A stretch of 64,000 nt of DNA from Avoscillospira_A sp052117125 (lineage in GTDB: Bacteria; Bacillota; Clostridia; Oscillospirales; Oscillospiraceae), in assembly GCF_052117125.1 (NCBI RefSeq), contig NZ_JBQKJT010000004.1, positions 1-64,000 on the forward strand. The letters are read 5' to 3'. How positions within the stretch are numbered: position 1 is the stretch's first letter; each line of letters begins with the position of its first letter. The notes beneath the pieces are model-generated. The model was not told where the DNA came from. It was given only the letters and a program-made list of their open reading frames with translations, and made no database searches. The translations under genes were made by a program, and so were the position numbers. Positions 15,907-24,806 of this stretch are shown in pieces.

Positions 15907-16840
15907 GGAACTCAGGATCGATCCGGAATTCAAAAACCTGATTCGACCTCTCCGGCGGGAGGAATACCGGCAGCTGGAGCTGAATCTGGTGATGGAGGGC
16001 TGCCGGGAGGCCATCGTTGTTTGGGACGGTACCATTGTAGACGGACATAACCGATACGAGATCTGCAATAAATTGAAAATCCCTTATGGCGTAAAAGAAC
16101 AGGTTTTTCCAAACCGGGATGCGGCAATCGCCTGGATCTGCTCCAATCAACTCGGTCGCCGCAACATTTCAGAGGAGACGAAGAAGTATCTGATCGGCAG
16201 GCAGTATGAGGCGGAAAAGAAAGCGCACCGGAATGAGAACGGCTATAATCAGTACTGCCCAAATCCCCTCGCCACAGTTGGAAGAGGCCGTCCGGTAGAG
16301 GAAGAGAGCAGTCGACGAACCGCCGCCCGTCTGGGAAAGGAGCATCATGTGTCTGGAGCAACGGTCCAAAAATATGCAAAATACAGCGTGGCGCTGGATG
16401 CGATTGCAAAAACCGCGCCGGAATTGATTCCCCACATCCTGTCGGGGACATACAAGATATCCTTCGAAAACATTGTGGCACTGGCGGAGATGGCCCCTGC
16501 GGAGCTGAAGGAACTCAGTAAGAAAATCGGGAACAATCCCTATGCCTTTGCCCGATACAGCGATTCACGGCGCAGCCTCTCCACCGAGGCGTCTTCTAAG
16601 CCCGGCATACAGGCGGCGGAGCAGCCTGCCATCAAGACGATGCCCGCCTATGATCCGGATGCGGAGGTGGCTGGACTGACCCTCACCATTCCCTCCTGGA
16701 TGAGCTCCATCGAGCGAACCAGAAATATGGCGCATCTCGCATCCATCTCTCCCGCAGCCAAGGAGAACTTGCAGGCAGCCTTAACAGCGCTGGGAGAAAA
16801 GGTGCAGGAGATGCTCGCGGCAATTGAGGAGGATTCCTAA
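15887..16840 (+). CDS. ParB-like N-terminal nuclease/CTPase-fold protein
   Basis: 317 aa. Residues 10-100 fit the ParB/Srx fold: LRREEYRQLELNLVMEG, then IVVWDGTIVDGHNRYEIC, which corresponds to the (D/E)GHxRxxA motif. This is followed by a helical HTH-like part (SGATVQKYAKYSVALDAI, about 160) and a charged C-terminal helix. In the family this fold binds CTP, or in relatives cuts DNA. Next to a recombinase it may handle element partition or regulation. It overlaps the next gene by one base. Confidence 0.75.
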   Translation: MEEKGFRELRIDPEFKNLIRPLRREEYRQLELNLVMEGCREAIVVWDGTIVDGHNRYEICNKLKIPYGVKEQVFPNRDAAIAWICSNQLGRRNISEETKKYLIGRQYEAEKKAHRNENGYNQYCPNPLATVGRGRPVEEESSRRTAARLGKEHHVSGATVQKYAKYSVALDAIAKTAPELIPHILSGTYKISFENIVALAEMAPAELKELSKKIGNNPYAFARYSDSRRSLSTEASSKPGIQAAEQPAIKTMPAYDPDAEVAGLTLTIPSWMSSIERTRNMAHLASISPAAKENLQAALTALGEKVQEMLAAIEEDS

Positions 16841-17709
16841 TGGCTGATTTCAGCATGTTTGTACCCAATGTCCATTTCGAGCAGATCCCCATTAAAAATC
16901 TGGTGTCCAACCAGGAGTATCAGCGAAACATATCCGAACAGCATGTACTGAATGCGGCAGCCCACTTTGATCTATATCAGATCAATCCGGTCAAGGTAAG
17001 CCGACGAAACGGCGTCAACTATGTGTTCAATGGGCAGCACACGGTGGAGATCGTCGCGCTGGCCTCCGGTTCTCGGGACACGCCGGTCTGGTGCATGATC
17101 TACGACGATCTCAACTATGAGCACGAGGCGGATATCTTCGCCAATCAGATGAAGTTCGTGAAACCCTTAAAGCCCTATGAGGTGTTCATGGCAAATATCG
17201 AAGCCGGAAATCAGAAACAGCTCATTATCCGGGATCTGGTGGAGTCCTACTCGCTTTCCATTGGCCAAGTCAGAAACTATGGGGTGGTTTGCGCTGTGTC
17301 CACGTTGGAAAGCATCTACGACAAGTTCGGCTATCATGTTCTGGACCGGACACTTCGGCTCTGTGTGGGCACTTGGGAGGGCGATATGAATTCTCTCTCC
17401 GCTAATATGCTCAACGGCATTGCCCGCCTGGTCCATACCTTTGGAGATGCGCTGAAGGATGAAAACTTCAAGGAAAAGGTGGGCGAGATGTCGGTAAAGC
17501 TGCTCTCCAGAACCGCCAAGGAGCGGCGGCCCGGCTCCATGGGGTATGCCGAGGCCATGCTTATTGCCTACAACCGAAAGTGTAAATATCCGCTTAAGTG
17601 GACCAGGCTCTACGAGAAGAATGTGGGGAACAGTGAAGGGCTGGACATTGATACAGATCTGGATGAGGAGGAGAACGAGGACTCCTTCGGAGATAACCCC
17701 GAGGAATAA
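16840..17709 (+). CDS. ParB-like protein, DUF6551 type
   Basis: 289 aa. The first 80 residues match the ParB-like layout (YQRNISEQHVLNAAAHFDLY, then NYVFNGQHTVEIV with GQHT in place of GHxR). The middle is helical and the C-terminus is very acidic. It is the second ParB-like gene in a row, so the two may form a pair. It is the last gene of the operon, with a terminator right after it. Confidence 0.7.
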   Translation: MADFSMFVPNVHFEQIPIKNLVSNQEYQRNISEQHVLNAAAHFDLYQINPVKVSRRNGVNYVFNGQHTVEIVALASGSRDTPVWCMIYDDLNYEHEADIFANQMKFVKPLKPYEVFMANIEAGNQKQLIIRDLVESYSLSIGQVRNYGVVCAVSTLESIYDKFGYHVLDRTLRLCVGTWEGDMNSLSANMLNGIARLVHTFGDALKDENFKEKVGEMSVKLLSRTAKERRPGSMGYAEAMLIAYNRKCKYPLKWTRLYEKNVGNSEGLDIDTDLDEEENEDSFGDNPEE

Positions 17710-17710
17710 A

Positions 17711-17744
17711 CAAGCGGACGACTCCCCAGGGAATCGTCCGCTTG
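17711..17744 (+). terminator. Terminator of the recombinase/ParB operon
   Basis: An 11-bp perfect stem (17711-17721 with 17734-17744) with inner TCCC/GGGA pairing lies directly after the stop at 17709. Confidence 0.75.
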
Positions 17745-17748
17745 TGAT

Positions 17749-17965
17749 TTCATGGCCGGAGGGTAGATGAACGCCGCCAGATCCAGATAACTGCTCCCGT
17801 CCGCCGCAGAGGCTCTATCGGTTTTTCTCAGTAGTGTCATAGCGGAGGCGAAGTGGATGCGGAGGCGACCGTTCCTGTCAAATTGCTTGACCTGGAAGGT
17901 ACTGCCGACCTTGGAGAAGGTCTTCGGGCTGGATTCCGGGACATCTAATCCACAGCCGCCCCAGA
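17749..17965 (-). pseudogene. hipA remnant with internal deletion
   Basis: About 200 bp closely match the middle of the intact hipA (19420-19617). They are joined to the last bases of hipA (the CATGGCCGGAGG end at 19028-19040), so an internal segment and the 5' part are gone. No start codon is usable. This shows a second hipA copy once lay here. Confidence 0.8.
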
Positions 17966-18021
17966 TTATGCGACCTTACCCCATTCGCCGTTGGTAGATA
18001 CATCGTTCATGCTTAAAAGAT

Positions 18022-18732
18022 TTATGTATTTATAAGGTCGATTGCTGTTGCAAGCAGAATTGCAATGACTTCATCTTCAGAATTATCATACTCCATAACG
18101 AATTTATCGGCATAGCCATCCTTAAGATTTAAAGGACAATCATGCAGAGTAGCTACCTGCTTACCCTTATATTGGATTTTGAAACTCTTGCCTTCCTGGT
18201 GTGTGATTTTGACACTACCTTCAAGAACCTCGAACTCCAGATTACCAAATGACACATATTTTTTTAGCAATGCGATTTTTTCTTTACCCAAGAATACCGT
18301 GCATTTCTTCACCTCTTTTTCAAACAACGGAACACCTGTAGAAATCAGATGCTCTTTAACATAGCCGATTTTATTTCCGTTTGCATCAAACAAATCCAAG
18401 ATTTCACGGTCGGTGATAGTGTTCTCAGCGTTAGATTTATACTTGAGCGTACCATTGCCGTCAACAATTTGATAACGCCCAAGATAATCATTCATATCAG
18501 GCGTTTTCCCAGTAAAGAGGCCGACCATCGTGCCTATGGAATAGGACTTTGATTTGATAACCAGGAAATTTTTCTTGATTCCCTGGATATGTTCGGCCGC
18601 AGTTTTCTGCCCTGTGGCTTGACCGAGTTTATTCAGCACGGAGTTTACCACCCCATCTACCGATCCTTTCGGTATGACTTTTTCGGCGATTTTAGCACCA
18701 GCTAAAGCTGTGAGTTTACCTTTTAAACTCAT
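18022..18732 (-). CDS. LURP-one-related / YxjI-like protein
   Basis: I start at ATG 18732, preceded by AGGAGGTGCGCTT; the frame extends further up but without a ribosome site. 236 aa. The N-terminus is Ala/Lys/Gly-rich and amphipathic. Residues 80-230 repeat the GxYQIVDGNG, LDLFDANGNKIGYVKE and LEFEVLEGSVKI pattern of the tubby-like LURP-one/YxjI beta-barrel family. The function of bacterial members is unknown; a membrane or lipid link has been proposed. It is flanked on both sides by gene remnants, so it is a recent passenger. Confidence 0.65.
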   Translation of the reverse strand: MSLKGKLTALAGAKIAEKVIPKGSVDGVVNSVLNKLGQATGQKTAAEHIQGIKKNFLVIKSKSYSIGTMVGLFTGKTPDMNDYLGRYQIVDGNGTLKYKSNAENTITDREILDLFDANGNKIGYVKEHLISTGVPLFEKEVKKCTVFLGKEKIALLKKYVSFGNLEFEVLEGSVKITHQEGKSFKIQYKGKQVATLHDCPLNLKDGYADKFVMEYDNSEDEVIAILLATAIDLINT

Positions 18733-18786
18733 AAGCGCACCTCCTATCGTGTTCTGTAAGAGAACTTGTAAATTTCGCGGATAATT

Positions 18787-19015
18787 AATCCATGCTGCCA
18801 CTATCTTTATTTCCGCCGAACTCGCAGCCGCGTACATGGTCATGTCCATAATACCATCTGCAGTATCGGTAACCACTGTGAGGGAGACAATTGGTGCAGT
18901 CCCCCATTACAATGTCTTTGCCTTTGATTTGGATGCGATGCCAACACACGCTATGACTGTAAAGCGTATTCCGAAGAAACCTAACTTCGATGGAGACGGT
19001 TCCTGTGGGAATGGT
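18787..19015 (-). pseudogene. Frameshifted tail fragment, relative of the 35669-36637 gene
   Basis: In two leftward frames this stretch matches the last 70 residues of the repeat protein at 35669-36637. First comes a KLGFFG segment (parent RLGFWG). After a frameshift come GDCTNCLPHSGYRYCRWYYG and CEFGGNK, ending in GSMD and a stop, as in the parent. No start and no upstream part exist. It is an abandoned copy of the tail. Confidence 0.8.
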
Positions 19016-19027
19016 CCATTTTTAATT

Positions 19028-20287
19028 TCATGGCCGGAGGGAAAAGGCCGGGCGCATATATTCCACAGCGCCCCGACTGAGGCCATACTGTCCGGCCAGC
19101 TGCTCCCAGTGTCCGGATACGGTTTTGCAGATCTCCTCCGCCGCCTGCTGAGCCTCCTGGGGAGATAAGCCGAAGTAGTCAGCGACCTCCAGCGCCAGAT
19201 CCAGGTCGATGGTGTTGTCGTACTCGCTCACATTGAGGGAGAGACGGTCGCCTGTGGGGACTGGGTTTACATCGTAGAGCGGAGCCAGTCGCCAGCCGGT
19301 GAGAGTCAGGAGGAAACCGTGGTTGCGCAGGTGGTCGTCGGTGTTGGACACCGCCATACTGAATACGATCCGTTTCCACAGCTCAGCCAGATCCTGCCTG
19401 GGAGCCGCCCCATTGGCGCGGATGAACGCCGCCAGATCCAGATAACTGCTCCCGTCCGCCGCAGAGGCTCCGTCGGTTTTTCCCAGCAGAGTCATGGCGG
19501 AGGCAAAATGGATACGGCGGCGGCCATCCCGGTCAAATCGCTTGACCAGGAAGGTGCTGCCGGTCTTGGAGAAGGTCTCCAGCCTGGATTCCGGGACATT
19601 CAATCCGCACAGCCGCGCCAGGTCATGCACGACCTTCTCCCATGCGCCGCTGTTGGATTCATCGTGCTTAGACGGAAACTTGGCGATCCACAAAGCGCCG
19701 TCCGCTGCCTGCACCGTGGCCTTGGGCCTTGCTCCGCCCAGAGAGGAACCGGGGGCCAGAAGCTCCCGCAGCCATGTTTCGTTCAGGCCGCTTTCGTCAT
19801 TCTCAAAGGCGATAGAGGCGTTTTCCAGTGTCCGAAGATGAACCCAGGGCGGCGTTGCGAAGGACTTGTCGTTGGAGAGAAAGTCTCCCCCCTCTTCCAG
19901 GCTGAACCGCAGTGCCCCCATGCGGGATTCATCGTAGACCCCCAGCAGGAAATCGCTTTCTGTGAGGTTTCGGGGCTTTCGGTCTTCTTTTCTGGCGTCA
20001 ATTGCCTCCTTGCGCCGCATCAGCAGGCGGCCCCAGCGGTCCGGGCAGGAGTCGGCGAACAGCCCGAAGAGCCGCTTGTCCAGCGGCACATACTGCCGTC
20101 CCCGGTAGAGGGCCAGATCCGGGTCCAGAGAGAAGGAACTCTCGGCGGATGTCAGCCAGGCGGGGTCATACTCGAAGGAGAAGGTTTCCTGCCCCCGGAT
20201 AAAGCTGCAGCGGAGCCGCCCCATCAGGGTGGGGGTCTCTCCACGCCAATTTTCATATACATAGATGGTCTTTTCGTCCTGCGCCAT
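19028..20287 (-). CDS. hipA: HipA-family serine/threonine kinase toxin
   Basis: 419 aa. HipA kinases phosphorylate glutamyl-tRNA synthetase or related targets and slow growth. Seen here are the HipA N-terminal domain (FEYDPAWL, PLDKRLFGLFADSCPDRWGR), the SLGGARPKA nucleotide loop (about 180), catalytic Asp in NTDDHLRNHG (315-324) and a metal-binding APLYDVNP (335-342). All key residues appear intact. It lies directly behind hipB with a 3-bp gap. The last codons also occur in the remnant at 17749, so this locus has been duplicated and broken. Confidence 0.93.
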   Translation of the reverse strand: MAQDEKTIYVYENWRGETPTLMGRLRCSFIRGQETFSFEYDPAWLTSAESSFSLDPDLALYRGRQYVPLDKRLFGLFADSCPDRWGRLLMRRKEAIDARKEDRKPRNLTESDFLLGVYDESRMGALRFSLEEGGDFLSNDKSFATPPWVHLRTLENASIAFENDESGLNETWLRELLAPGSSLGGARPKATVQAADGALWIAKFPSKHDESNSGAWEKVVHDLARLCGLNVPESRLETFSKTGSTFLVKRFDRDGRRRIHFASAMTLLGKTDGASAADGSSYLDLAAFIRANGAAPRQDLAELWKRIVFSMAVSNTDDHLRNHGFLLTLTGWRLAPLYDVNPVPTGDRLSLNVSEYDNTIDLDLALEVADYFGLSPQEAQQAAEEICKTVSGHWEQLAGQYGLSRGAVEYMRPAFSLRP

Positions 20288-20290
20288 GGG

Positions 20291-20611
20291 CTACTCTCCT
20301 TTCTTGGGCGCCCGCCGTCTGGTAGGCAGCGCCAGGTCTTGCAGCTTCCTGCCGAATTCATCATCTTTGGCAATAAGCAGCAGGTCGCTGTCCATATTGT
20401 TCAGTGCGTGCAGCACGGCGGCATAGGAGCCGATGGATACCGTGGGCGCACCCTTCTCGATGGAGATGAGGGTGGCCCGGCTGATCCCCGCCCGCTCCGC
20501 CACCAGTTCCAGACTCAGCTTCCGGCGCAGGCGGGCAAGGCGGATCTGCTCACCCATCTGCTCCAGAATCTTTCTTGTCTGCGGCATGATGACCGCCGCT
20601 CTTTTGCCCAT
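20291..20611 (-). CDS. hipB: HipB-family antitoxin / repressor
   Basis: 106 aa with a central XRE HTH (LARLRRKLSLELVAERA, SRATLISIEKGAPTVSIG). The C-terminus is basic (TRRRAPKKG). HipB proteins neutralise HipA and repress the operon. The ATG follows TTAGGAGG. It is the first gene of the pair and the stop nearly touches hipA. Confidence 0.9.
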   Translation of the reverse strand: MGKRAAVIMPQTRKILEQMGEQIRLARLRRKLSLELVAERAGISRATLISIEKGAPTVSIGSYAAVLHALNNMDSDLLLIAKDDEFGRKLQDLALPTRRRAPKKGE

Positions 20612-20633
20612 ACATCATCGCCTCCTAACATAC

Positions 20634-20665
20634 ATTATAGTATATTACCTTGGCGATTATGTCAA
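20634..20665 (-). promoter_or_regulatory. Probable hipBA promoter/operator
   Basis: On the minus strand TTGACA (20660-20665) is followed by TATACT (15-bp gap) and TATAAT (20-bp gap). Neither spacing is ideal, but the position just before hipB supports a promoter. Confidence 0.4.
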
Positions 20666-20677
20666 TTATATTTGAAG

Positions 20678-20842
20678 TTATTTGTTTTCCTCATTGAGCG
20701 CTTCCTCGATGAGATACCCGCCGCCGAAGATGATGTCCAGCCTGCCGTCGGGATATACCTTTACGCACTCGATCATCTGGTGGACGATGGTATCGTCGTA
20801 CTCCATCTTTCTCGACGCACGATCTGCGATGATTTGCTGCAG
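20678..20842 (-). pseudogene. C-terminal extension of the recombinase behind an amber codon
   Basis: The frame of the 20843-22330 recombinase continues past TAG (20843-20845) for 54 sense codons to TAA. The product (LQQIIADRASRKMEYDDTIV, then VKVYPDGRLDIIFGGGY) looks like the normal end of a serine recombinase. The gene has therefore either lost its last 55 residues or is read through. Confidence 0.8.
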
Positions 20843-22330
20843 CTAGAGGATGCGGCCATCATTCCCCTGGTCCGAGAGGAGGGCGTCCTCCAGCTTTTTG
20901 ATTCTCCCTTGCAGGAGTTCGATGGTATCGGAAAGCTCCTTGAATTCCGCCTCATGGCTTTCAATGCCCTCGCCGCTCTCTACGCTCTCATTGATGAGGG
21001 ACACCATTTTGCGGTTCAGACCATCGATTTTTCGGCGAAGCAGGTCGATTTCATCGCTGTTCCCGTTCAGCCCGATGGCCTCCCCAATGGTCGCCCTCAT
21101 AAGTGCCAGATAGGTGGCCTCGTCTTCCTCATTGAAGCGGTTGACCGCCCGGACGATAGCAGCATGGAGCGCTTCCTCGTCTACTGTAGGGGAGGACTTG
21201 CAGTACCGCTTTCCGTAGTCCAATCGATTGATGCAGCGCCAGACCACCCGCTTTTTCCCACGGGATGTCCAGGTCACGCGCTTGTATCGGCTCCTGCATT
21301 CGGCGCAGATCATCACATTGGACAGCGCATACCGGGAGTATTTTCCGGTGGCCGTAGTGGCTGCTTTGGTGGAGTTTGGCTCCCGACTCATCCGCCTGGC
21401 GAGTTCTTCCTGCGTTTTGTGAAAGAGCTCTCGGCTGATGATACCAACATGGCTATTCTGTACATAGTACATGGGTGCCTCACCCGTGTTTTTGCGACGG
21501 ACCTTGCCAATACAGTCAATTGTGACCGTCTTTTGAAGGATGCTGTCCCCGCAGTATCGTTCATTCCGGAGAATACCCTTAATCATGCTCGCAGAGAAGG
21601 AGAATCGTTTTCCTGGTATCTGGAGATTCTCTTCTCTGAGTTTGGTTGAGATCCGGTTGATGGTTTCACCTGACAGGTACATATTGAAGATTCTCTCCAC
21701 GATGGATGCCTCCTCCGGGACGATCTCCGGTTCTCCGTCCTCGCCCTTTCGGTATCCAAGCAGGCACTTATAATTGAATACGGGCTTGCCGTCCTGGAAT
21801 CGCTTCCGAAAGCTCCATGTGACATTCTTGCTGATGCTTTCGGATTCAGACTGTGCGAACCCTGCGTAGATGACCAGATAGAGCTCGCTGTCGATTTGCA
21901 GTGTGTCTATATTTTGCTCCTCGAAGTAGATGCCAATCCCTCTTGCCCTGAGCATACGCACATGGTCCAGGCAGTCAACAGTGTTTCTGGCAAATCTGGA
22001 GACCGACTTGGTGATGATATAGTCGATTTTTCCTGCCAGGCAGTCGTTGATCATCTTTTGGAACTGGGGCCGTTTATCTGCTCGAGTTCCTGAGATGCCC
22101 TCATCAGCGTACAGGCCGGCAAATTCCCACTCCGGCTTGGCGGCAATCATTTCGGTGTACACTTTTTTCTGGTTGGTGTAGGAGGTAAGCTGTTCCTCGC
22201 TGTCAGTGGATACCCGGCAGTAGGCGGCAACCCGGCGCTGGTGATATTGCTCCTTGTTGACGATCAGCGAGCGCTTCGGCTCAATGACCGATATGGTCTT
22301 TTTCGGTATCCTGGTTACATTCATTTTCAT
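20843..22330 (-). CDS. Serine recombinase 3 of the tandem trio
   Basis: 495 aa. The catalytic domain has Ser 41 in YCRVSTDS and the SVSRFARN motif. The recombinase domain follows (about 185-290), then a zinc ribbon (CAEC, later CINRLDYGKRYC) and a coiled-coil segment. The second ATG (22324) has better spacing to GGAGGGG than the first. A premature TAG removes the last beta segment. It overlaps the upstream gene by 50 bp. Large serine recombinases of this kind move conjugative elements of Clostridia. Confidence 0.9.
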   Translation of the reverse strand: MKMNVTRIPKKTISVIEPKRSLIVNKEQYHQRRVAAYCRVSTDSEEQLTSYTNQKKVYTEMIAAKPEWEFAGLYADEGISGTRADKRPQFQKMINDCLAGKIDYIITKSVSRFARNTVDCLDHVRMLRARGIGIYFEEQNIDTLQIDSELYLVIYAGFAQSESESISKNVTWSFRKRFQDGKPVFNYKCLLGYRKGEDGEPEIVPEEASIVERIFNMYLSGETINRISTKLREENLQIPGKRFSFSASMIKGILRNERYCGDSILQKTVTIDCIGKVRRKNTGEAPMYYVQNSHVGIISRELFHKTQEELARRMSREPNSTKAATTATGKYSRYALSNVMICAECRSRYKRVTWTSRGKKRVVWRCINRLDYGKRYCKSSPTVDEEALHAAIVRAVNRFNEEDEATYLALMRATIGEAIGLNGNSDEIDLLRRKIDGLNRKMVSLINESVESGEGIESHEAEFKELSDTIELLQGRIKKLEDALLSDQGNDGRIL

Positions 22331-23186
22331 CCCCTCCGATCTCTACGTCGGTCTTGGTATGTAGGATCACCTGTCCTCCGCTTCCCAGCGTCAGATAGGC
22401 GACGATGTCACTAAAGTAGGCCGGACTGAATTCCTCCTGGGGCGTCATCATGCGCACACGTTTTCGGGCGATGGATGCGGCGATCTGCAGATGTGTATCG
22501 CTCTCTGCGTACAGCTGCTCCGCCATCTCAATTGTTTTGGCGATGACCAGGGCGTCACTGGGATTATCCCGCTCCAGTTCGGCATCGATTTCCCTGTTGA
22601 TTTGCTGAGCCTCTGCCGACAACTCCCTTCGTTTTTTGGGGCGGGGTATGAGCAGGTGGCTGTTAGCGATGATGCGGTTCATCAGGATCGTCACCTTTTC
22701 CAGCAGATGCGTATCGGAAATTCGTATGCGCTGTCCGCAATCCGCATTGGTGCATTCCCAGCTTTCCCGAATCCGGTGCCTGTTGCTTACTCTCCTCCGC
22801 ATTGGCGCCCCGCATTCCGCGCACCGGACCCGGTTCCGGAGCAGGTCGATCCCCTCCAGATTTTTCTCGAAGGTGTTCCGCTGGCGGGCTGTCCGCACCG
22901 CAGCAGCCTCCTCATACTGCTCCTCCTCGATGATGGGGTCATATTCTCCATCTCCGAGGTATTTGGCGTTTCCTATGATTCTTGCGATACGGGCTTTATC
23001 CCACACATCCGTCCTCTCGCTGTAGGGGATCTTCCTTTCAGTCAACAGTTCGGCAATGCTTTGGAGGGAAGCGCCGTTGATGTAGGCGCTGAATATCTCA
23101 CGGATGACCATAGCTTCATCCTGTGCGATGACTGTCCTTCCGTTCCGCATAGTGTAACCGTATGGGATATAGCGTATCTTCTTCAT
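22281..23186 (-). CDS. Serine recombinase-like protein without catalytic domain
   Basis: 301 aa. It begins directly with the recombinase DNA-binding domain (YIPYGYTMRNG, IFSAYINGASLQSIAELL, NAKYLGDGEYDPII), then has a zinc ribbon (CAECGAPMRRR, CTNADCGQR) and a helical tail. The whole catalytic domain is absent and the start has its own ribosome site, so this is not a simple truncation. It may bind the attachment site together with its two active neighbours. It lies between them, 17 bp behind the first and overlapping the third. Confidence 0.85.
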   Translation of the reverse strand: MKKIRYIPYGYTMRNGRTVIAQDEAMVIREIFSAYINGASLQSIAELLTERKIPYSERTDVWDKARIARIIGNAKYLGDGEYDPIIEEEQYEEAAAVRTARQRNTFEKNLEGIDLLRNRVRCAECGAPMRRRVSNRHRIRESWECTNADCGQRIRISDTHLLEKVTILMNRIIANSHLLIPRPKKRRELSAEAQQINREIDAELERDNPSDALVIAKTIEMAEQLYAESDTHLQIAASIARKRVRMMTPQEEFSPAYFSDIVAYLTLGSGGQVILHTKTDVEIGGDENECNQDTEKDHIGH

Positions 23187-23203
23187 TTTGAGGTTCCTCT
23201 CCG

Positions 23204-24745
23204 TCAGAGCATTTCTGTAAATCGCAGCCCGCCGATGAGGGTGACCGTCATTTCATCCCGGCGGGTGATGCGGATGGCCTGGACAATCTCGGCAAACAGC
23301 TTTTCATCGAATCGGTCCAGGGGTTCTTCCAACTCCTCCAGCAGTTTTTTCAGCCGTGTCACTTCCTCGATTATATCGGTGATGCCCGAGGAGAATTCAC
23401 ACTGGCGCTCACGCTTCAGTTGGCGCAGTTGGTCGTTGATATCCTGCACCTGAGCTTTGTGGACCTCGTCTTTGAGGTATCCTTTTGCATGGAGCTGTTC
23501 CACCATCACCAGCTTGGCATTGAGATCTGCGATGCTCCGGCTGATCTCCCTTGCGGCTGTGTTTTTCCGCTTTTGTTTCAGCTCGGCGGATTCCAGGCGG
23601 AGCAGGGTTTGACCCAGAATGTCGTATTCGGAGAACCGAAGCTTGTTGACCATGGCGATGAAGGCATCATAGATCCGATCCTCACTGTAGTAGTTCGAGT
23701 CGCATTGGGTGCGATCCTGAATGTGTTTGGAACATCCCCACTTGGCGGTCCCGGAAACCTGCCGCCTGCGAAAATACGAGCCGCACTCAGAACACTGAAT
23801 GCGGCTCGTAAGAGGATAGATATTTTGCGCTGTGGATTTCCCAAAGATATCCTGACGCTTTTTCAGGAGGGTCTGGACCTTGTCGAAGGTTTCTCGGTCA
23901 ATGAGCGGAGCGTGGGTCATGGAGGCGTAGAACATATCCTCCTGGCCTCGATTTCGGAACTGTTTGAACGGGACTGTGGTGTCACGGTAGGTTTTCTGGT
24001 ATTTGCAATCGCCGCAATACCGTTCATTCCCAAGGATGTACGCCACCTTGGTGGAGCGCCAGAGGGATTTCCCGGTCTTAGTTTTGATGCCGCGGCTGTT
24101 AAGGTCGCGGGCGATCTCCGATGTAGACTGGCCGCTCAGGTAGTTTTCAAACATCATGCGGACGATGGCCGCCTCCGGTTCATAGACCACCAGTGCCTTT
24201 TCCACCAGCCGGAAACCGTATGGAGCGTTGCTGTCCACATACTCACCCGATTGCATCCGTTTCACGATGGAAAGCCGCTGGTTCTGGGAAATAGCCTTGG
24301 ACTCCTCCTGCGCAATGGCAGAGAAGGTATTGAGGAGCATTTCATCCCCGAGGGCCAGAGTGTAGATTCCCTCTTTCTCGAACTGCACCCCCACGCCGAG
24401 CAGCTTCAGCTTCCGGACATATTCCAGAGACTCCTTGGCGTTTCGGGCGAAGCGGGAGACGGACTTGGTGACGATCAGGTCGATTTGGTGCTGTTCGCAC
24501 ATCTTGATCATTCGCTGGAATTCGGTTCGGTTCTGCGCTTTCATGCCAGACAGCCCTTCATCCGCGAAGATCTCCACCAGTTCCCACTCTTTTTTTCTCT
24601 GAATGAGGCTGGTATAGACCCGAATCTGGTTGGCATAGGAGTTCTGCTGATCTGCTGAATTGGAAGATACCCGGCAGTAGGCAGCGACTCGGACTTTCCG
24701 AATTTCCTGTCTGGTGATGGGCGAGATGAGTTTGGCCTGTGGCAT
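23204..24745 (-). CDS. Serine recombinase 1 of the tandem trio
   Basis: 513 aa. Catalytic Ser 27 lies in YCRVSSNS, followed by SVSRFARN. Then come the recombinase domain (about 170-280), a zinc ribbon (CSECGSYFRRRQ with a later CSKHIQDRTQC) and a long coiled coil. All expected parts are present. It is the first gene of a three-recombinase operon. A 33-bp palindrome lies 29 bp ahead of the start codon and could be an operator or an attachment site. Confidence 0.93.
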   Translation of the reverse strand: MPQAKLISPITRQEIRKVRVAAYCRVSSNSADQQNSYANQIRVYTSLIQRKKEWELVEIFADEGLSGMKAQNRTEFQRMIKMCEQHQIDLIVTKSVSRFARNAKESLEYVRKLKLLGVGVQFEKEGIYTLALGDEMLLNTFSAIAQEESKAISQNQRLSIVKRMQSGEYVDSNAPYGFRLVEKALVVYEPEAAIVRMMFENYLSGQSTSEIARDLNSRGIKTKTGKSLWRSTKVAYILGNERYCGDCKYQKTYRDTTVPFKQFRNRGQEDMFYASMTHAPLIDRETFDKVQTLLKKRQDIFGKSTAQNIYPLTSRIQCSECGSYFRRRQVSGTAKWGCSKHIQDRTQCDSNYYSEDRIYDAFIAMVNKLRFSEYDILGQTLLRLESAELKQKRKNTAAREISRSIADLNAKLVMVEQLHAKGYLKDEVHKAQVQDINDQLRQLKRERQCEFSSGITDIIEEVTRLKKLLEELEEPLDRFDEKLFAEIVQAIRITRRDEMTVTLIGGLRFTEML

Positions 24746-24773
24746 CAGCAGAATCCCCTTTCTGGCTGAATTT

Positions 24774-24806
24774 TGGATTGTACTACATTTTGGTACAATC
24801 CACTTT
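24774..24806. repeat. 33-bp palindrome, copy 1
   Basis: TGGATTGTAC (24774-24783), 9-nt spacer, then GTACAATCCA (24793-24802) and CTTT. It matches the site at 52361-52393 in the same orientation with 4 differences. One A/T difference in the left arm is mirrored by a T/A difference in the right arm, so the palindrome is kept. Confidence 0.75.

Noticed and set aside
19319..21649. 776-codon rightward frame over hipBA and the recombinase gene
   Set aside because: It is the mirror of real leftward genes (hipA, hipB, recombinase) with low-quality composition and no ribosome site.
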